Part shown: positions 22,209-31,464 of the stretch, piece by piece | How the letters are laid out: every line of letters starts with the position of its first letter | Position numbering within the stretch: the first letter of the stretch is position 1 | Source: Serpentinimonas sp. | GTDB taxonomy: Bacteria > Pseudomonadota > Gammaproteobacteria > Burkholderiales > Burkholderiaceae_C | Assembly: GCA_025458665.1 (NCBI GenBank) | Contig: JALOSG010000003.1 | Coordinates: forward strand, 1 to 47,708 | Direction of reading: 5' to 3' | Length of the DNA: 47,708 nucleotides | Position numbers and translations under genes: made by a program | The notes under the pieces: model-generated | The model's database searches: none | Told to the model about the DNA's origin: nothing | The model's input: the letters and a program-made list of their open reading frames with translations, nothing else

Positions 22209-23699
22209 CTAAATCTGGCGGCTTCTCGCCAGCGGAGGGTTGGCCGCGAAGTAGCGCTCTATGCCGCGCATCATGGCGTCGGCCAGCTGGTTCTGGTAGC
22301 GCGCCATCACCAGGCGTTTCTCTTCATCGGGGTTGCTGATGAAGGCGGTTTCCACCAGAACGCTGGGTATGTCGGGGGCGCGCAGCACGGCAAACCCGGC
22401 CTGTTCCACACGGGGCTTGTGCAGCTTGCCCACCCGGCCAATCTCGGTCAGTACGGCCGAGCCGAGCTTCAGGCTGTCGTTGATCTGCGCGGTGGTGCTC
22501 ATGTCCAGCATCGCGCGGCGCAGCGCGTCGTCACTCACCTGCACGCTCACGCCGCCCACGAAGTCGGACTCATTCTCCTTGTTCGCCATCCAGCGTGCCG
22601 CCGCACTGGTGGCACCGCGCTCGCTCAGGGCGAAGACGCTGGCACCCTGCGGACGTGGCGTGAAAAAAGCATCGGCATGGATGCTGATGAACAGGTCGGC
22701 CTGCACACGGCGCGCCTTGTCCACCCGCACATGCAGGGGCACGAAGAAGTCGGCATCGCGGGTCATGAAGGCCCGCATGGGGTTGCCATTCACCCGCGCG
22801 CGGTTGACGCGGTCGCGCAGGCGGTAGGCAATCTGCAGCACCACGTCTTTTTCGCGGGTACCGCCAGGGCCAATGGCCCCGGGGTCTTCGCCGCCATGGC
22901 CCGGGTCAATAGCCACCACGATGAGGCGGTCGGTCTTGCCCACCCGGGGCGCTGCGCCCGGGGCGCGCTTGGCGGCAATGGATGAGCTGGCGGGCCCCTG
23001 GGTGGCTTGCGGGGTGGCTTGCGGGGTGGCCTGGGCCGTGACGGAGGCTGTGGTGGCCGGTGCGCTAGGTGCTGCCTGGGCCGCCTGGGCCGCCTGGGCC
23101 GCCTGGGCCGAGGGTACTGCTGCTGGTGCAACCTCCCCACCCAGCTTCTCCGCAATGAGGTTTCCGAGCGGGTCGTTCGCCGGCGCGGCAGAGTCTGCGG
23201 GCGCCGCGCTCCCAGCCTGTATGCCTTCGGTAGCTTCCAGTTTCTGCCGTATCAGGTCGGCCAGAGGGTCGGGGGCCTCAGCGGGGTAGAGGTCCAGCAC
23301 CAGCCGGTGCTGGTAGGCAGCCACTGGCTCCAGGTTGAACACCTGCGGCGTGATGGGCTGTTTCAGGTCCAGCACCAGCCGCACCACGTTCGGCGCGTTC
23401 TGTGCCACGCGTATCCCCGACACATTGGGGTCGTCACTGCGCACCTGGCTCACCAGTTCTCGCAGGCCGGGAATCAGGTCCAGGCCTTCAATGTCCACCG
23501 CCAGGCGGGGCGGGTCGGTCACAAAGAACTGGCGCGCGGTGAGCTTGCCATCGGACTCGATGGTGACACGGGTGTAATCGCGCGCTGGCCAAATGCGCAC
23601 CGCCAGAATGCTGGCGCCCCAGGCAATCTGCTGCGGACCCAGCCAGAGCAGAAGCACGCCCGCCGATGCGCCAGCGCCAAGCAGGTCACGGCGCAGCAA
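22209..23699 (-). CDS. amiC: N-acetylmuramoyl-L-alanine amidase with N-terminal AMIN-like domain (AmiC-type, probable Tat substrate)
   Basis: LRRDLLGAGASAGVLLL twin-arginine leader; LIVVAIDPGHGGEDPGAIGPGGTREKDVVLQIAYRLRDRV and VLVETAFISNPDEEKRL amidase_3 motifs. Confidence 0.92.
   Translation of the reverse strand: MLRRDLLGAGASAGVLLLWLGPQQIAWGASILAVRIWPARDYTRVTIESDGKLTARQFFVTDPPRLAVDIEGLDLIPGLRELVSQVRSDDPNVSGIRVAQNAPNVVRLVLDLKQPITPQVFNLEPVAAYQHRLVLDLYPAEAPDPLADLIRQKLEATEGIQAGSAAPADSAAPANDPLGNLIAEKLGGEVAPAAVPSAQAAQAAQAAQAAPSAPATTASVTAQATPQATPQATQGPASSSIAAKRAPGAAPRVGKTDRLIVVAIDPGHGGEDPGAIGPGGTREKDVVLQIAYRLRDRVNRARVNGNPMRAFMTRDADFFVPLHVRVDKARRVQADLFISIHADAFFTPRPQGASVFALSERGATSAAARWMANKENESDFVGGVSVQVSDDALRRAMLDMSTTAQINDSLKLGSAVLTEIGRVGKLHKPRVEQAGFAVLRAPDIPSVLVETAFISNPDEEKRLVMARYQNQLADAMMRGIERYFAANPPLARSRQI
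23008..23110. repeat. In-frame 9-12 bp tandem repeats in the amidase linker (ATPQ and AAQ units)
   Basis: GGGGTGGCTTGC repeats and GCCTGGGCC x4; encode QATPQATPQAT and AQAAQAAQAAQ. Confidence 0.85.
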
Positions 23700-24207
23700 G
23701 CGGCGCCTCCTTCAACCGCTGCAGCAGCGCTGCGCCGGCTTTGGTGTGGGACTGAAATGTCATGCGGCGGTGGTCGTCGGGCAGGGCCTGCAGATGCAGG
23801 CTCAGATCGGGGGTGGGCAGGGTTCCCTGGGCCTTCTCCGGCCATTCCACCAGCTTGAGGCCCGGGGCTGCAAAAAGTTCGCGGAAGCCCGCGTCTATCC
23901 ATTCGCGCGGATCGGTGAAGCGGTAGAAGTCGAAGTGCGATACCGCCAGCCCCTGCGGCCAGTGCGGCGCGGCCGGTGCCTCGTAGGATTCGAGCACGGC
24001 GTACGTCGGGCTCTTGATTCGCCCTGCCACTCCCAGGGCGCGCAGCAGGTAGCGCACCCAGGTGGTCTTGCCCGCGCCCAGGTCGCCATGCAGGGTGATG
24101 CTGGCGTACTGCAACCCAGCGCATTGCGCCAGCCGCTGCGCCGTGCGCGCTGTGGTGGCCTCGTCGGCGCTTTCTACAATGTAGGCCAGATGTTCAGTGC
24201 TGCTCAC
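23686..24207 (-). CDS. tsaE: tRNA (adenosine(37)-N6)-threonylcarbamoyltransferase complex ATPase subunit TsaE
   Basis: SITLHGDLGAGKTTWVRYLLRALGVAGRIKSPTYAVLESY and SHFDFYRFTDPREWIDAGFRE; GTG start. Confidence 0.95.
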   Translation of the reverse strand: MSSTEHLAYIVESADEATTARTAQRLAQCAGLQYASITLHGDLGAGKTTWVRYLLRALGVAGRIKSPTYAVLESYEAPAAPHWPQGLAVSHFDFYRFTDPREWIDAGFRELFAAPGLKLVEWPEKAQGTLPTPDLSLHLQALPDDHRRMTFQSHTKAGAALLQRLKEAPLAAP

Positions 24208-25293
24208 TTCGTGTCACAGGTTCAGGCGTGGGGCCGTGAGCTGGGATTTTCCCAGATCGGTGTGGCCGGGGTGGACCTCAGTTCGGCCGAACCCGGCCTG
24301 CTGGCATGGCTGGCGGCCGGCTTTCATGGCGACATGGACTACATGCAGCGCCACGGCCTGCGCCGCGCGCGGCCGGCCGAACTGGTGCCGGGCACGTTGA
24401 GTGTAGTCACTGCGCGCATGGACTACCTGCCACGCCACAGCCCGCCCGATTGGCAGGCGGTGGAATGGGCGCGGCTGGAGCGGCCGCAGGAAGGCACGGT
24501 GTCTTTGTACGCGCGGGGCAGGGACTACCACAAGGTGCTGCGCCAGCGCCTGCAGACTCTGAGCGAGCGCATGCAAGATGCCTTGGCGGCTGCCGGTGAA
24601 GCTGGCCTTGCGGCCCGCGTGTTCACCGATTCGGCCCCCGTGCTGGAGGCGGAGCTGGCCACCCGCAGCGGTCTGGGCTGGCGCGGCAAGCACACCCTGG
24701 TGCTGCACCGCGAAGCGGGCTCGATGTTTTTTCTGGGCGAGGTCTATGTGAACCTGGCCCTGCCGCCCACGCCACCAGAAACTGCGCACTGCGGCCAGTG
24801 CACTGCCTGCCTGGACCTGTGCCCCACGGGCGCCATCGTCGCGCCTTACCGGGTGGATGCACGGCGTTGCATTTCTTACCTCACCATCGAGCACGCCGGC
24901 CCCATTCCCCTGGAACTGCGCCCGCTCATGGGCAACCGCATTTATGGCTGTGACGATTGCCAGCTGGCCTGTCCCTGGAACAAGTTCGCGCAGACCAGCC
25001 CGCTGCCCGACTTCGATGCCCGCGCGCCGCTCACCGGCCAGACCCTGGCCACGCTGCTGGGCTGGACCGAGGCCGATTTCCTGCGCCACACGGAAGGCTC
25101 GGCCATTCGGCGCATTGGCCACGAGCGCTGGCTGCGCAACCTGGCGGTGGCGGCGGGCAATGCCTTGCGCCCCCAGCGGCAACCAGTTGTTTCCGAGACC
25201 CAGGCCGCTGCACTGCGCAACGCCTTGCACCAGCACGCCGGGCACCCCAGCGCGCTGGTCCGGGAGCATGTGGCGTGGGCCCTGGCGCAGTAA
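24190..25293 (+). CDS. queG: tRNA epoxyqueuosine(34) reductase QueG
   Basis: ELGFSQIGVAGVDLS, CGQCTACLDLCPTGAIVAPYRVDARRCISYLTIEHAGPIP and YGCDDCQLACPWNKFA (two 4Fe-4S clusters). Confidence 0.97.
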   Translation: MFSAAHFVSQVQAWGRELGFSQIGVAGVDLSSAEPGLLAWLAAGFHGDMDYMQRHGLRRARPAELVPGTLSVVTARMDYLPRHSPPDWQAVEWARLERPQEGTVSLYARGRDYHKVLRQRLQTLSERMQDALAAAGEAGLAARVFTDSAPVLEAELATRSGLGWRGKHTLVLHREAGSMFFLGEVYVNLALPPTPPETAHCGQCTACLDLCPTGAIVAPYRVDARRCISYLTIEHAGPIPLELRPLMGNRIYGCDDCQLACPWNKFAQTSPLPDFDARAPLTGQTLATLLGWTEADFLRHTEGSAIRRIGHERWLRNLAVAAGNALRPQRQPVVSETQAAALRNALHQHAGHPSALVREHVAWALAQ

Positions 25294-25302
25294 CATGAGG
25301 GC

Positions 25303-26106
25303 ATGGCAAGCACTCCGCACGCAGGCTCGCAACTGACCGATCTGGTCCGCTCGGCCGCGCGCTGGGCGAGCAACTGGTGGCGCATCGTGCACCTGGGCGC
25401 GCTCATTCTGGTGTTGGCGGTGTCTCCCGGCAGCTACGGCCGGGATTTCTGGCCCCTGCTGGCCCGGCAGATTTACCTGGCCACCGCGCCGGTGCTGCTG
25501 TGGTTCACCATCCTGTCGTCCCTGCTCGGGCTGGTGCTCATCCGTATTGTGGTGGTCACGGCGCTGGGCTACGGGCTGTCGCAGTACGCGGTGGACATGG
25601 TGGTGCGGGTGCTGGTTCTCGAGATCATTCCGCTGGGCGCGGCGCTGTTCGTGGCCATGCGCTGCACCATTCCCCAGGGGGGCGAGGTGCTGGCGTTGCG
25701 CGAGCAGGGTGAATTGCAGCGGCTGCGCGATGCCGGGCAGGATCCCGTGCGCTGGGTGGTGCTGCCGCGCGCGCTGGCGGGCATGTTCTCGGTGGTGACG
25801 CTGGCAGCGGTGAGTTGCGTGGTGGCTCTGGTGCTGGCTTACCTGACCATTTATGGCTTCAACCCCTGGGCGCTGGAGACCTACACCCGCATGGTGGGTC
25901 AGGTGTTCAGCCCGGTGGTCACCCTCATCTTCGTGTTCAAGACGGTGTTCTTTGCGCTCGCCGTCTCGCTCATCCCCATGGCGTCGAGCCTGTTCGATCC
26001 ACCTCAGGCGGACCAGCGCGCCCGCTCCGAATTGCAGACGCTGGTGCGCATGTCGCTGGTGCTGCTGTTCATCGAGGCCATTTCCCTCATGGGCAACTAC
26101 TACTGA
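25303..26106 (+). CDS. MlaE family ABC transporter permease
   Basis: VLEIIPLGAALFVAMRCTIPQGGEVLALREQGELQRLRDAGQDPVRWVVLPRALAGMFSVVTLAAVSC matches the MlaE permease pattern. Confidence 0.87.
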   Translation: MASTPHAGSQLTDLVRSAARWASNWWRIVHLGALILVLAVSPGSYGRDFWPLLARQIYLATAPVLLWFTILSSLLGLVLIRIVVVTALGYGLSQYAVDMVVRVLVLEIIPLGAALFVAMRCTIPQGGEVLALREQGELQRLRDAGQDPVRWVVLPRALAGMFSVVTLAAVSCVVALVLAYLTIYGFNPWALETYTRMVGQVFSPVVTLIFVFKTVFFALAVSLIPMASSLFDPPQADQRARSELQTLVRMSLVLLFIEAISLMGNYY

Positions 26107-26119
26107 GACGCCTGCCTGC

Positions 26120-27178
26120 ATGGAACCACGGCCAGACTCTCCCGCCAAGCCCGGCGCCACGGAACCCGCGCAGCCCCAGCGCCCGGCCGAGGCAGACCGC
26201 CCGTACCGCCAGCCTTTCAGGGGCAGCGAGGTCAGCCACGTCGAGTTCAAGGCCGCGCTGCTGCTGGCCGCCATGGCCTTGCTGGTGTTGGCGTCGGCGG
26301 CCTACCTGCTCTATGCGCGGGGTGTGTTCGAGTCGACACAGGAACTGGTGCTGATTGCCGACGATTCCGAGGGCGTGAGCGTGGGCATGGACCTGACTTT
26401 CTCTGGCTTTCCCATCGGGCGCGTGCGGCGCATCGAACTGGGCGAGTCGGGCAATGCGCGCATCATTGTGGATGTGCCTGTGCGCGACGCCAGATGGTTG
26501 CGCACCAGCAGCATCTTCACCATGGAGCGCAGCCTGGTGGGTGCCACCCGTATACGCGCCTACACCGGGCTGCTGGACGACCCGCCCCTGCCCGATGGCG
26601 CCGAGCGCACCGTGCTCAAGGGCGATGCCATGGCCGAACTTCCCCGGCTGGTGAGTTCCATCCGGGAACTGCTGGACAATCTCAACCAGATCACCGCAGC
26701 CGATTCCCCGCTCAACGCCACCCTGCGCCATCTGGAAACCACCACGGGGCGGCTGGCCGGACCAGAGGGGGCCATGGGTGTACTGATGGGCAACCCGCCG
26801 GACCGGGAAACCGCACTCGGCCTGTTGCGCCAGACCCAGGCGGTGCTGGAGCGTGTAGAGGCAGCCACAGGCCGGGCCGAGACCTTGCTGGGCAATGCCG
26901 ACGAGCGGGTCTTCGGGCAAGCCGGGCTGATGACCGACGTGCAGGGCACTGTGCAGCAGGTGCAAGGTTTGCTGGCGGACGCGCGCAGCAGCCTGCAGCG
27001 GGTGGATGCCGTGCTGGTGGAGGCGCAGGCCATAGGCCAGAACACCCGCGAAGCCACGGTGGACCTGGGTGTACTGCGTGCCGAAGTGGAGGCCAGCCTG
27101 CGCAAGGTAGATGGACTGGTGAACGAGGTCAACCGCAAGTGGCCTTTCCAGCGCGAGACGGAGTTGAAACTGCCATGA
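26120..27178 (+). CDS. MlaD/MCE family protein
   Basis: Single N-terminal TM then GVSVGMDLTFSGFPIGRVRRIELGESGNARIIVDVPVRDARWLRTSSIFTMERSLVGATRIRAYTG; coiled-coil-like C-terminus. Confidence 0.87.
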   Translation: MEPRPDSPAKPGATEPAQPQRPAEADRPYRQPFRGSEVSHVEFKAALLLAAMALLVLASAAYLLYARGVFESTQELVLIADDSEGVSVGMDLTFSGFPIGRVRRIELGESGNARIIVDVPVRDARWLRTSSIFTMERSLVGATRIRAYTGLLDDPPLPDGAERTVLKGDAMAELPRLVSSIRELLDNLNQITAADSPLNATLRHLETTTGRLAGPEGAMGVLMGNPPDRETALGLLRQTQAVLERVEAATGRAETLLGNADERVFGQAGLMTDVQGTVQQVQGLLADARSSLQRVDAVLVEAQAIGQNTREATVDLGVLRAEVEASLRKVDGLVNEVNRKWPFQRETELKLP

Positions 27179-27879
27179 AACGCGGTGCCGCTGCCTTGCT
27201 GGTTCTGTCGGGTTTTCTGGCAGGTTGCGCGGGTACACCGCCGCCGCCCGATTGGCAGATGAACGCCCAGAGTGCGGTGGACCGTGCCACCAGTGCCTAC
27301 CTGGAGGGAAACACCCGCGTGGCCGATGCCGAGTGGGCGCGGGCCCGATCGGCCGTGCGCAGCACCGGCCGGGCAGACCTGCTCTCGCGGGTGGAACTGT
27401 CCCGGTGCGCTGCGCAGCTGGCCAGCCTGGACGTTTCCCGGCCGGTAGCCTGCCCCGCGTTTGCGCCGCTGGCTCAGGACGCGGGCCCGCCCGAGCAGGC
27501 CTACGCCCGGTTCCTGGCAGGGCAGGCCACACCGGCCGACGTGGCGCTGCTGCCAGCGGCCCAGCAAGCCCTCGCCGTGTGGGACTCTGCCGCCGGCGCG
27601 GCGCAGGCCATGGACCGCCTGCGTGCCATCGGCGAGCCCCTACCGCGGTTGGTGGCTGCAGCAGCGCTCCTGCAGCGCCTGCCCAGCGCAGGTCTGCAGC
27701 CCGGCGATGGCCTTGAACTGGCCGCGCTGGCCATTGAAACTGCGTCGGCGCAGGGCTGGCGGCGCCCGTTGCTGGCGTGGCTGGTACTGCAGGAAAGCTG
27801 GGCACAGCAGGCTGGCAATACGGCATTGGCCGATCAGGCCCGCCGGCGCCTGGCACTTGTCAAGGGCGCTGGGGGTTAG
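27175..27879 (+). CDS. Putative lipoprotein of the MlaE/MlaD cluster
   Basis: MKRGAAALLVLSGFLAGCAGTPPPPDW lipobox (LAGC); ATGA overlap with the mlaD-like stop. Confidence 0.8.
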   Translation: MKRGAAALLVLSGFLAGCAGTPPPPDWQMNAQSAVDRATSAYLEGNTRVADAEWARARSAVRSTGRADLLSRVELSRCAAQLASLDVSRPVACPAFAPLAQDAGPPEQAYARFLAGQATPADVALLPAAQQALAVWDSAAGAAQAMDRLRAIGEPLPRLVAAAALLQRLPSAGLQPGDGLELAALAIETASAQGWRRPLLAWLVLQESWAQQAGNTALADQARRRLALVKGAGG

Positions 27880-27912
27880 CCTGCAAGGAGGTCGCGGCGG
27901 GTTCAGGCGGGT

Positions 27913-28863
27913 TCAGGCGGGTAGCCAGGCCGCCAGCACACCCAGCGCGAATGGCAGGCTGGCCATGCCGAGCAGGGTGGACAGCGTCACCAGCCCAGCC
28001 ACATAAGCGCCGTCGTAGCCCATGCGCGCGGCGAGTACGTAGCAGCTCGATGCCGTGGGCACCGCCGAGAACAGCAGCAGCACCTGCGCCTGCACAGGGC
28101 TCAGCTGCCACAGCAGCGCCATCGCCAATGCCAGGACAGGCAAGGCCAGGTGCTTCAGCCCCAACACTGCCACGGCCAGTGCTTTGGCGTGGCGCATCTG
28201 GCCCAGCTGCATGCCCGCTCCCGCGGCCATGAGCCCCAGGGCCAGAGAGGCCTGGCCAATGCGGTTGGTGGTGGGCAGCAGCCAGTCGGGGATCTGAAAA
28301 CCCAGCAGATTGGCGGTCAGCCCGCTCAAGGTGGCCAGAATCAACGGATTGCGCAACAGTTCCCGCGCGAAGCCGCGCTGCGCGTGGCGCGCCATGGGCC
28401 ACACCGCGCCCACGTTGAACAGCGGCACACACACGCCAATCAGCACGGCGATCATGAGCAGCCCCTCGGCACCCGCCACCCGCTCCACCAGCACCAGCGC
28501 AATGAAGGAGTTGAAGCGAAAGGCGACCTGCGCGGCGGCTGCGTGCTGGCGGGCGTCCACGTGCCGACGCAGCCAGGGCCAGTAGGGCAGGGAATAGGCC
28601 AGGGCAATGCCTGCCAATCCCAGGCTCAGCCCGGCGGCCGCCATGTGGCTGGCTGTCTGTACATCCAGCGGCGTGCGCACGATGGAGGAAAACAGCAGCA
28701 CCGGGAACAGGAAGTAGTAGACCAGGCTCTCTACCTGGTCCCAGACCTTGCGGTTCAGGGCGGTGTAGCGGCACACCAGGTATCCGCACAGAATGAGCGA
28801 GAAGTCGGGGAAGAGCAGTTGGGCGAAATTCACTGCTGGAGCATAACCATTCGGCATGGCCAT
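27913..28863 (-). CDS. AEC family transporter (auxin efflux carrier-like permease)
   Basis: FSLILCGYLVCRYTALNRKVWDQVESLVYYFLFPVLLFSSIVRTPLD and LLLFSAVPTASSCYVLAARMGYDGAYVAGLVTLSTLLGMASLPF. Start uncertain (28863 or 28857). Confidence 0.9.
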   Translation of the reverse strand: MAMPNGYAPAVNFAQLLFPDFSLILCGYLVCRYTALNRKVWDQVESLVYYFLFPVLLFSSIVRTPLDVQTASHMAAAGLSLGLAGIALAYSLPYWPWLRRHVDARQHAAAAQVAFRFNSFIALVLVERVAGAEGLLMIAVLIGVCVPLFNVGAVWPMARHAQRGFARELLRNPLILATLSGLTANLLGFQIPDWLLPTTNRIGQASLALGLMAAGAGMQLGQMRHAKALAVAVLGLKHLALPVLALAMALLWQLSPVQAQVLLLFSAVPTASSCYVLAARMGYDGAYVAGLVTLSTLLGMASLPFALGVLAAWLPA

Positions 28864-28870
28864 CCTCCGC

Positions 28871-28894
28871 CGCCTGCGCCCGACTGCGCAGGCG
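28871..28894. promoter_or_regulatory. Perfect 9 bp inverted repeat (CGCCTGCGC-ccgact-GCGCAGGCG) in a divergent intergenic region
   Basis: Direct reading; no T-tract follows, so it is more operator or 5' UTR hairpin-like than a terminator. Confidence 0.55.
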
Positions 28895-28963
28895 CACTGT
28901 CCGTTCCGTGACAAAATTCGGCCTTTCTGTGAACCCGTTGCTTTATTCGGGCTCTCAGAAGCT

Positions 28964-30043
28964 ATGAAGCTTAAGTTCCATTTAGGCAAAAGGAGCGCCG
29001 TGCGCCAACCCTATTCCTCCCCTTATTCTTCCGCGGCGCCTTATTCTTCAGCGTCCCCCCAGTCTTCCTCCGGTTCGTCTGCCGGCGCAGCCTCCCTTCA
29101 CAGCCCACGTGGCGCATACCCCGCAGGCCCTGCCCCCCAGGCTGTGGCGCTCGTCGATGAGCGCTTTGCCACCTGGCTGGCCGGACAGAATCTGGACGCC
29201 AGCCCCCAGACCCTGCAACGCCATACTCTGACCCTTGTCGTGACAGACCTGTTGCGCCAGCATGGCATCGACCTGCCGCTGCTGCGCGTCTACCTCTACA
29301 GCGATCGGCCCATGGTGGATGCACTCGACGACGTGGTTCTGCGCACGGTGCCGCAACACCACGCCGATGGCGGCTTGGGGCTGGTGCGGGCCATGGGCCT
29401 GGAGATCAGCCAGCTGGCGCAACGTGGCGCCTGCAGCCACCTGTTTGTGTTCAGCGACGACGAGCGCCTCATTCCCTATGTGGACGAGGCGCAGTGGCGT
29501 GGGACCAAGGTGCTGCTGGCCACCGACGAAGCCCACCGCCATGTGGGCCGGCTCATGAGCGATGACCCCAGCTGGGCCCGCCTGCTGGCCCAGGCCGACC
29601 GCCGGGTGGTTCTGCCGCTGGCCGCCTGGCAAGCGTTGGCGGTAGAGGGCGCGCCCCTGCCCGACGTTCCCGCGCGGGCCCAGGCCCCGATCTCGCCAGC
29701 TGGCCCGGCCGAAGCCCACGCCCGCCGAGAGGAACCCGTGTTCTTCAATGACACCGACCCTGCCGCCCCACCCACCGACGATTGGCGCGAGCAGGTGCAA
29801 CGCGTGATTGCTCAGTGGTGGGAAGAGGAGTCCCCCGACGCCCGGCAGGACTTGTCGGAGGAAATGCGCCATGCGCAAGGTGTGCCCCCCGAGACCGACC
29901 GGCACCTGCTGTTGCGCGTGCGCCGCGAGCTCTCGCGCACCCTGAGCTTCCCGGAGAAGAAGGCCATGCGCGAAATGATCCGTGCCACGGTGCTGGGCGA
30001 GGAGGGTGCCGGCCAGCGCGCCCCGGTCTCCAGCGACTCATGA
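28964..30043 (+). CDS. Uncharacterised protein, possibly a divergent NYN/PIN-like domain protein
   Basis: [41 protein letters not shown] resembles the SxDxxFxP...G.KV segment of NYN domains; charged C-terminus [26 protein letters not shown]. Family assignment tentative. Confidence 0.6.
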   Translation: MKLKFHLGKRSAVRQPYSSPYSSAAPYSSASPQSSSGSSAGAASLHSPRGAYPAGPAPQAVALVDERFATWLAGQNLDASPQTLQRHTLTLVVTDLLRQHGIDLPLLRVYLYSDRPMVDALDDVVLRTVPQHHADGGLGLVRAMGLEISQLAQRGACSHLFVFSDDERLIPYVDEAQWRGTKVLLATDEAHRHVGRLMSDDPSWARLLAQADRRVVLPLAAWQALAVEGAPLPDVPARAQAPISPAGPAEAHARREEPVFFNDTDPAAPPTDDWREQVQRVIAQWWEEESPDARQDLSEEMRHAQGVPPETDRHLLLRVRRELSRTLSFPEKKAMREMIRATVLGEEGAGQRAPVSSDS

Positions 30044-30921
30044 GCCCCGGCACGGTAGAGGCGGGCCACGAACTCTCGGCCTGGCTGGCCACGCCTGCCG
30101 GGCGCTACCTGCTGGAGTGGGAGCGCGAGCAGTTCGATGCCGCCGTGGCCGATGCGTTTGGCTACAACGCCTTGCAACTGGGCCTGCCCGAACTGCCTGC
30201 GCTGAGTGCCAACCGCATGCCACACCGCTGGGTGGCGCTGCCCGAGCACTGGGCTGCCGCGGAGGGGACCGAGCCGCTTCCGGCAGGCATTCCGGTCGCC
30301 CAGGCGGATTCACAACCTGCCGTGGCTCTGGTCACCCACGCCGCCGCACTGCCATTTCCCGCTGCCAGCCTGGACCTGCTGGTACTGCCCCACACCCTCG
30401 AACTGAGCGCCGACCCGCATGCCGTGCTGCGGGAGGTGGAGCGCGTGCTGGTGCCCGAGGGCCGGGTAGTCATTTCCGTACTGAACCCGGCCAGCTTGTG
30501 GGGCCTCACCCAGCAGCGCGCGCAATGGTTCGAACGGCTGGGCGTGAAGCGCTACGGCTTGTCGGAGCGTTTTGTGCCCGAGACCGGCGATCTGATCGCG
30601 CCATGGCGCCTGCGCGACTGGCTGCGCCTGCTCAGCTTCGAGGTGGAAACATCGCGCTACGGCTGCTTCAGGCCTGCCGTGCACAGCGAGAAATGGTTGC
30701 AGCGCTGGGCCTGGATGGACCGGCGCGGCAAACGGCTGTGGCCTTTCCTGGGTGCGGTGTATTTGGTGTCTGCCGTGAAGAAAGTGCGCGGCATGCACCT
30801 GCTCGGGCCAGCCTGGAAGCCGGCACGTGCCGCCACCGCGCCTGTGGGCGTGACGCAGCGTCCTTCCCTCCACCGGTCCCGGTCCCCACTTCCATCCGCA
30901 CCGCACCAGGACAACTCTTGA
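30040..30921 (+). CDS. Class I SAM-dependent methyltransferase domain protein
   Basis: [57 protein letters not shown] overlap with the upstream gene. Confidence 0.85.
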   Translation: MSPGTVEAGHELSAWLATPAGRYLLEWEREQFDAAVADAFGYNALQLGLPELPALSANRMPHRWVALPEHWAAAEGTEPLPAGIPVAQADSQPAVALVTHAAALPFPAASLDLLVLPHTLELSADPHAVLREVERVLVPEGRVVISVLNPASLWGLTQQRAQWFERLGVKRYGLSERFVPETGDLIAPWRLRDWLRLLSFEVETSRYGCFRPAVHSEKWLQRWAWMDRRGKRLWPFLGAVYLVSAVKKVRGMHLLGPAWKPARAATAPVGVTQRPSLHRSRSPLPSAPHQDNS

Positions 30922-31352
30922 ACCGCGTCATCATCTACACCGACGGCGCCTGCAAAGGCAACCCCGGCCCTGGCGGCTGGGGCGTTTTTCTGCAATCGGG
31001 CGCCAGCGAAAAAGAACTCTGGGGCGGCGAGCCCGAGACCACCAACAACCGCATGGAACTCACAGCCGTCATCGAGGCGCTCAAGGCCCTGAAGCGCCCT
31101 TGTGACGTGCTGCTGTACCTGGACAGTGAGTACGTGCGCAAAGGCATCACCGAGTGGCTGCCCGGCTGGAAAGCCCGGGGCTGGAAAACCGCCGCCAAGC
31201 AACCCGTGAAGAATGTGGACCTGTGGCAGGCGCTGGATGCGCTGGTGCAGGGCGGTGGCCACCGCATCGACTGGCGCTGGGTGAAGGGGCACGCGGGCGA
31301 TCCGGGCAACGAACGCGCCGATAGGCTGGCCAACCGGGGTGTGCCCGGCTGA
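30918..31352 (+). CDS. rnhA: Ribonuclease HI
   Basis: (TTG start) [68 protein letters not shown] and [21 protein letters not shown]. Confidence 0.96.
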   Translation: MNRVIIYTDGACKGNPGPGGWGVFLQSGASEKELWGGEPETTNNRMELTAVIEALKALKRPCDVLLYLDSEYVRKGITEWLPGWKARGWKTAAKQPVKNVDLWQALDALVQGGGHRIDWRWVKGHAGDPGNERADRLANRGVPG

Positions 31353-31464
31353 CGCGGTACCCGAGTTTTCTGCTGTGGAAAATGACTGATATGGCGATAA
31401 TGCGACCATACAGTTCATCAACGCTGGCCCTGCGGGCTGGCACAGTGCGGCAGGAGCTCGGGGC

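Noticed and set aside
23008-23110. Short repeats considered as a CRISPR or mobile repeat
   Set aside because: No spacers; the repeats are in frame and encode an Ala/Gln/Pro linker in the amidase.
24214-26274. 686 aa minus-strand ORF opposite queG and the MlaE-like permease
   Set aside because: Antisense frame with a repetitive His/Gln/Arg composition; the coding evidence is on the + strand.
26087-27856. 589 aa minus-strand ORF opposite the MlaD-like and lipoprotein genes
   Set aside because: Antisense low-complexity translation without domain motifs.
27895-27926. GGCGGGTTCA tandem repeat near the AEC transporter 3' end
   Set aside because: Only about 2.5 copies, partly within the coding end; no supported function.
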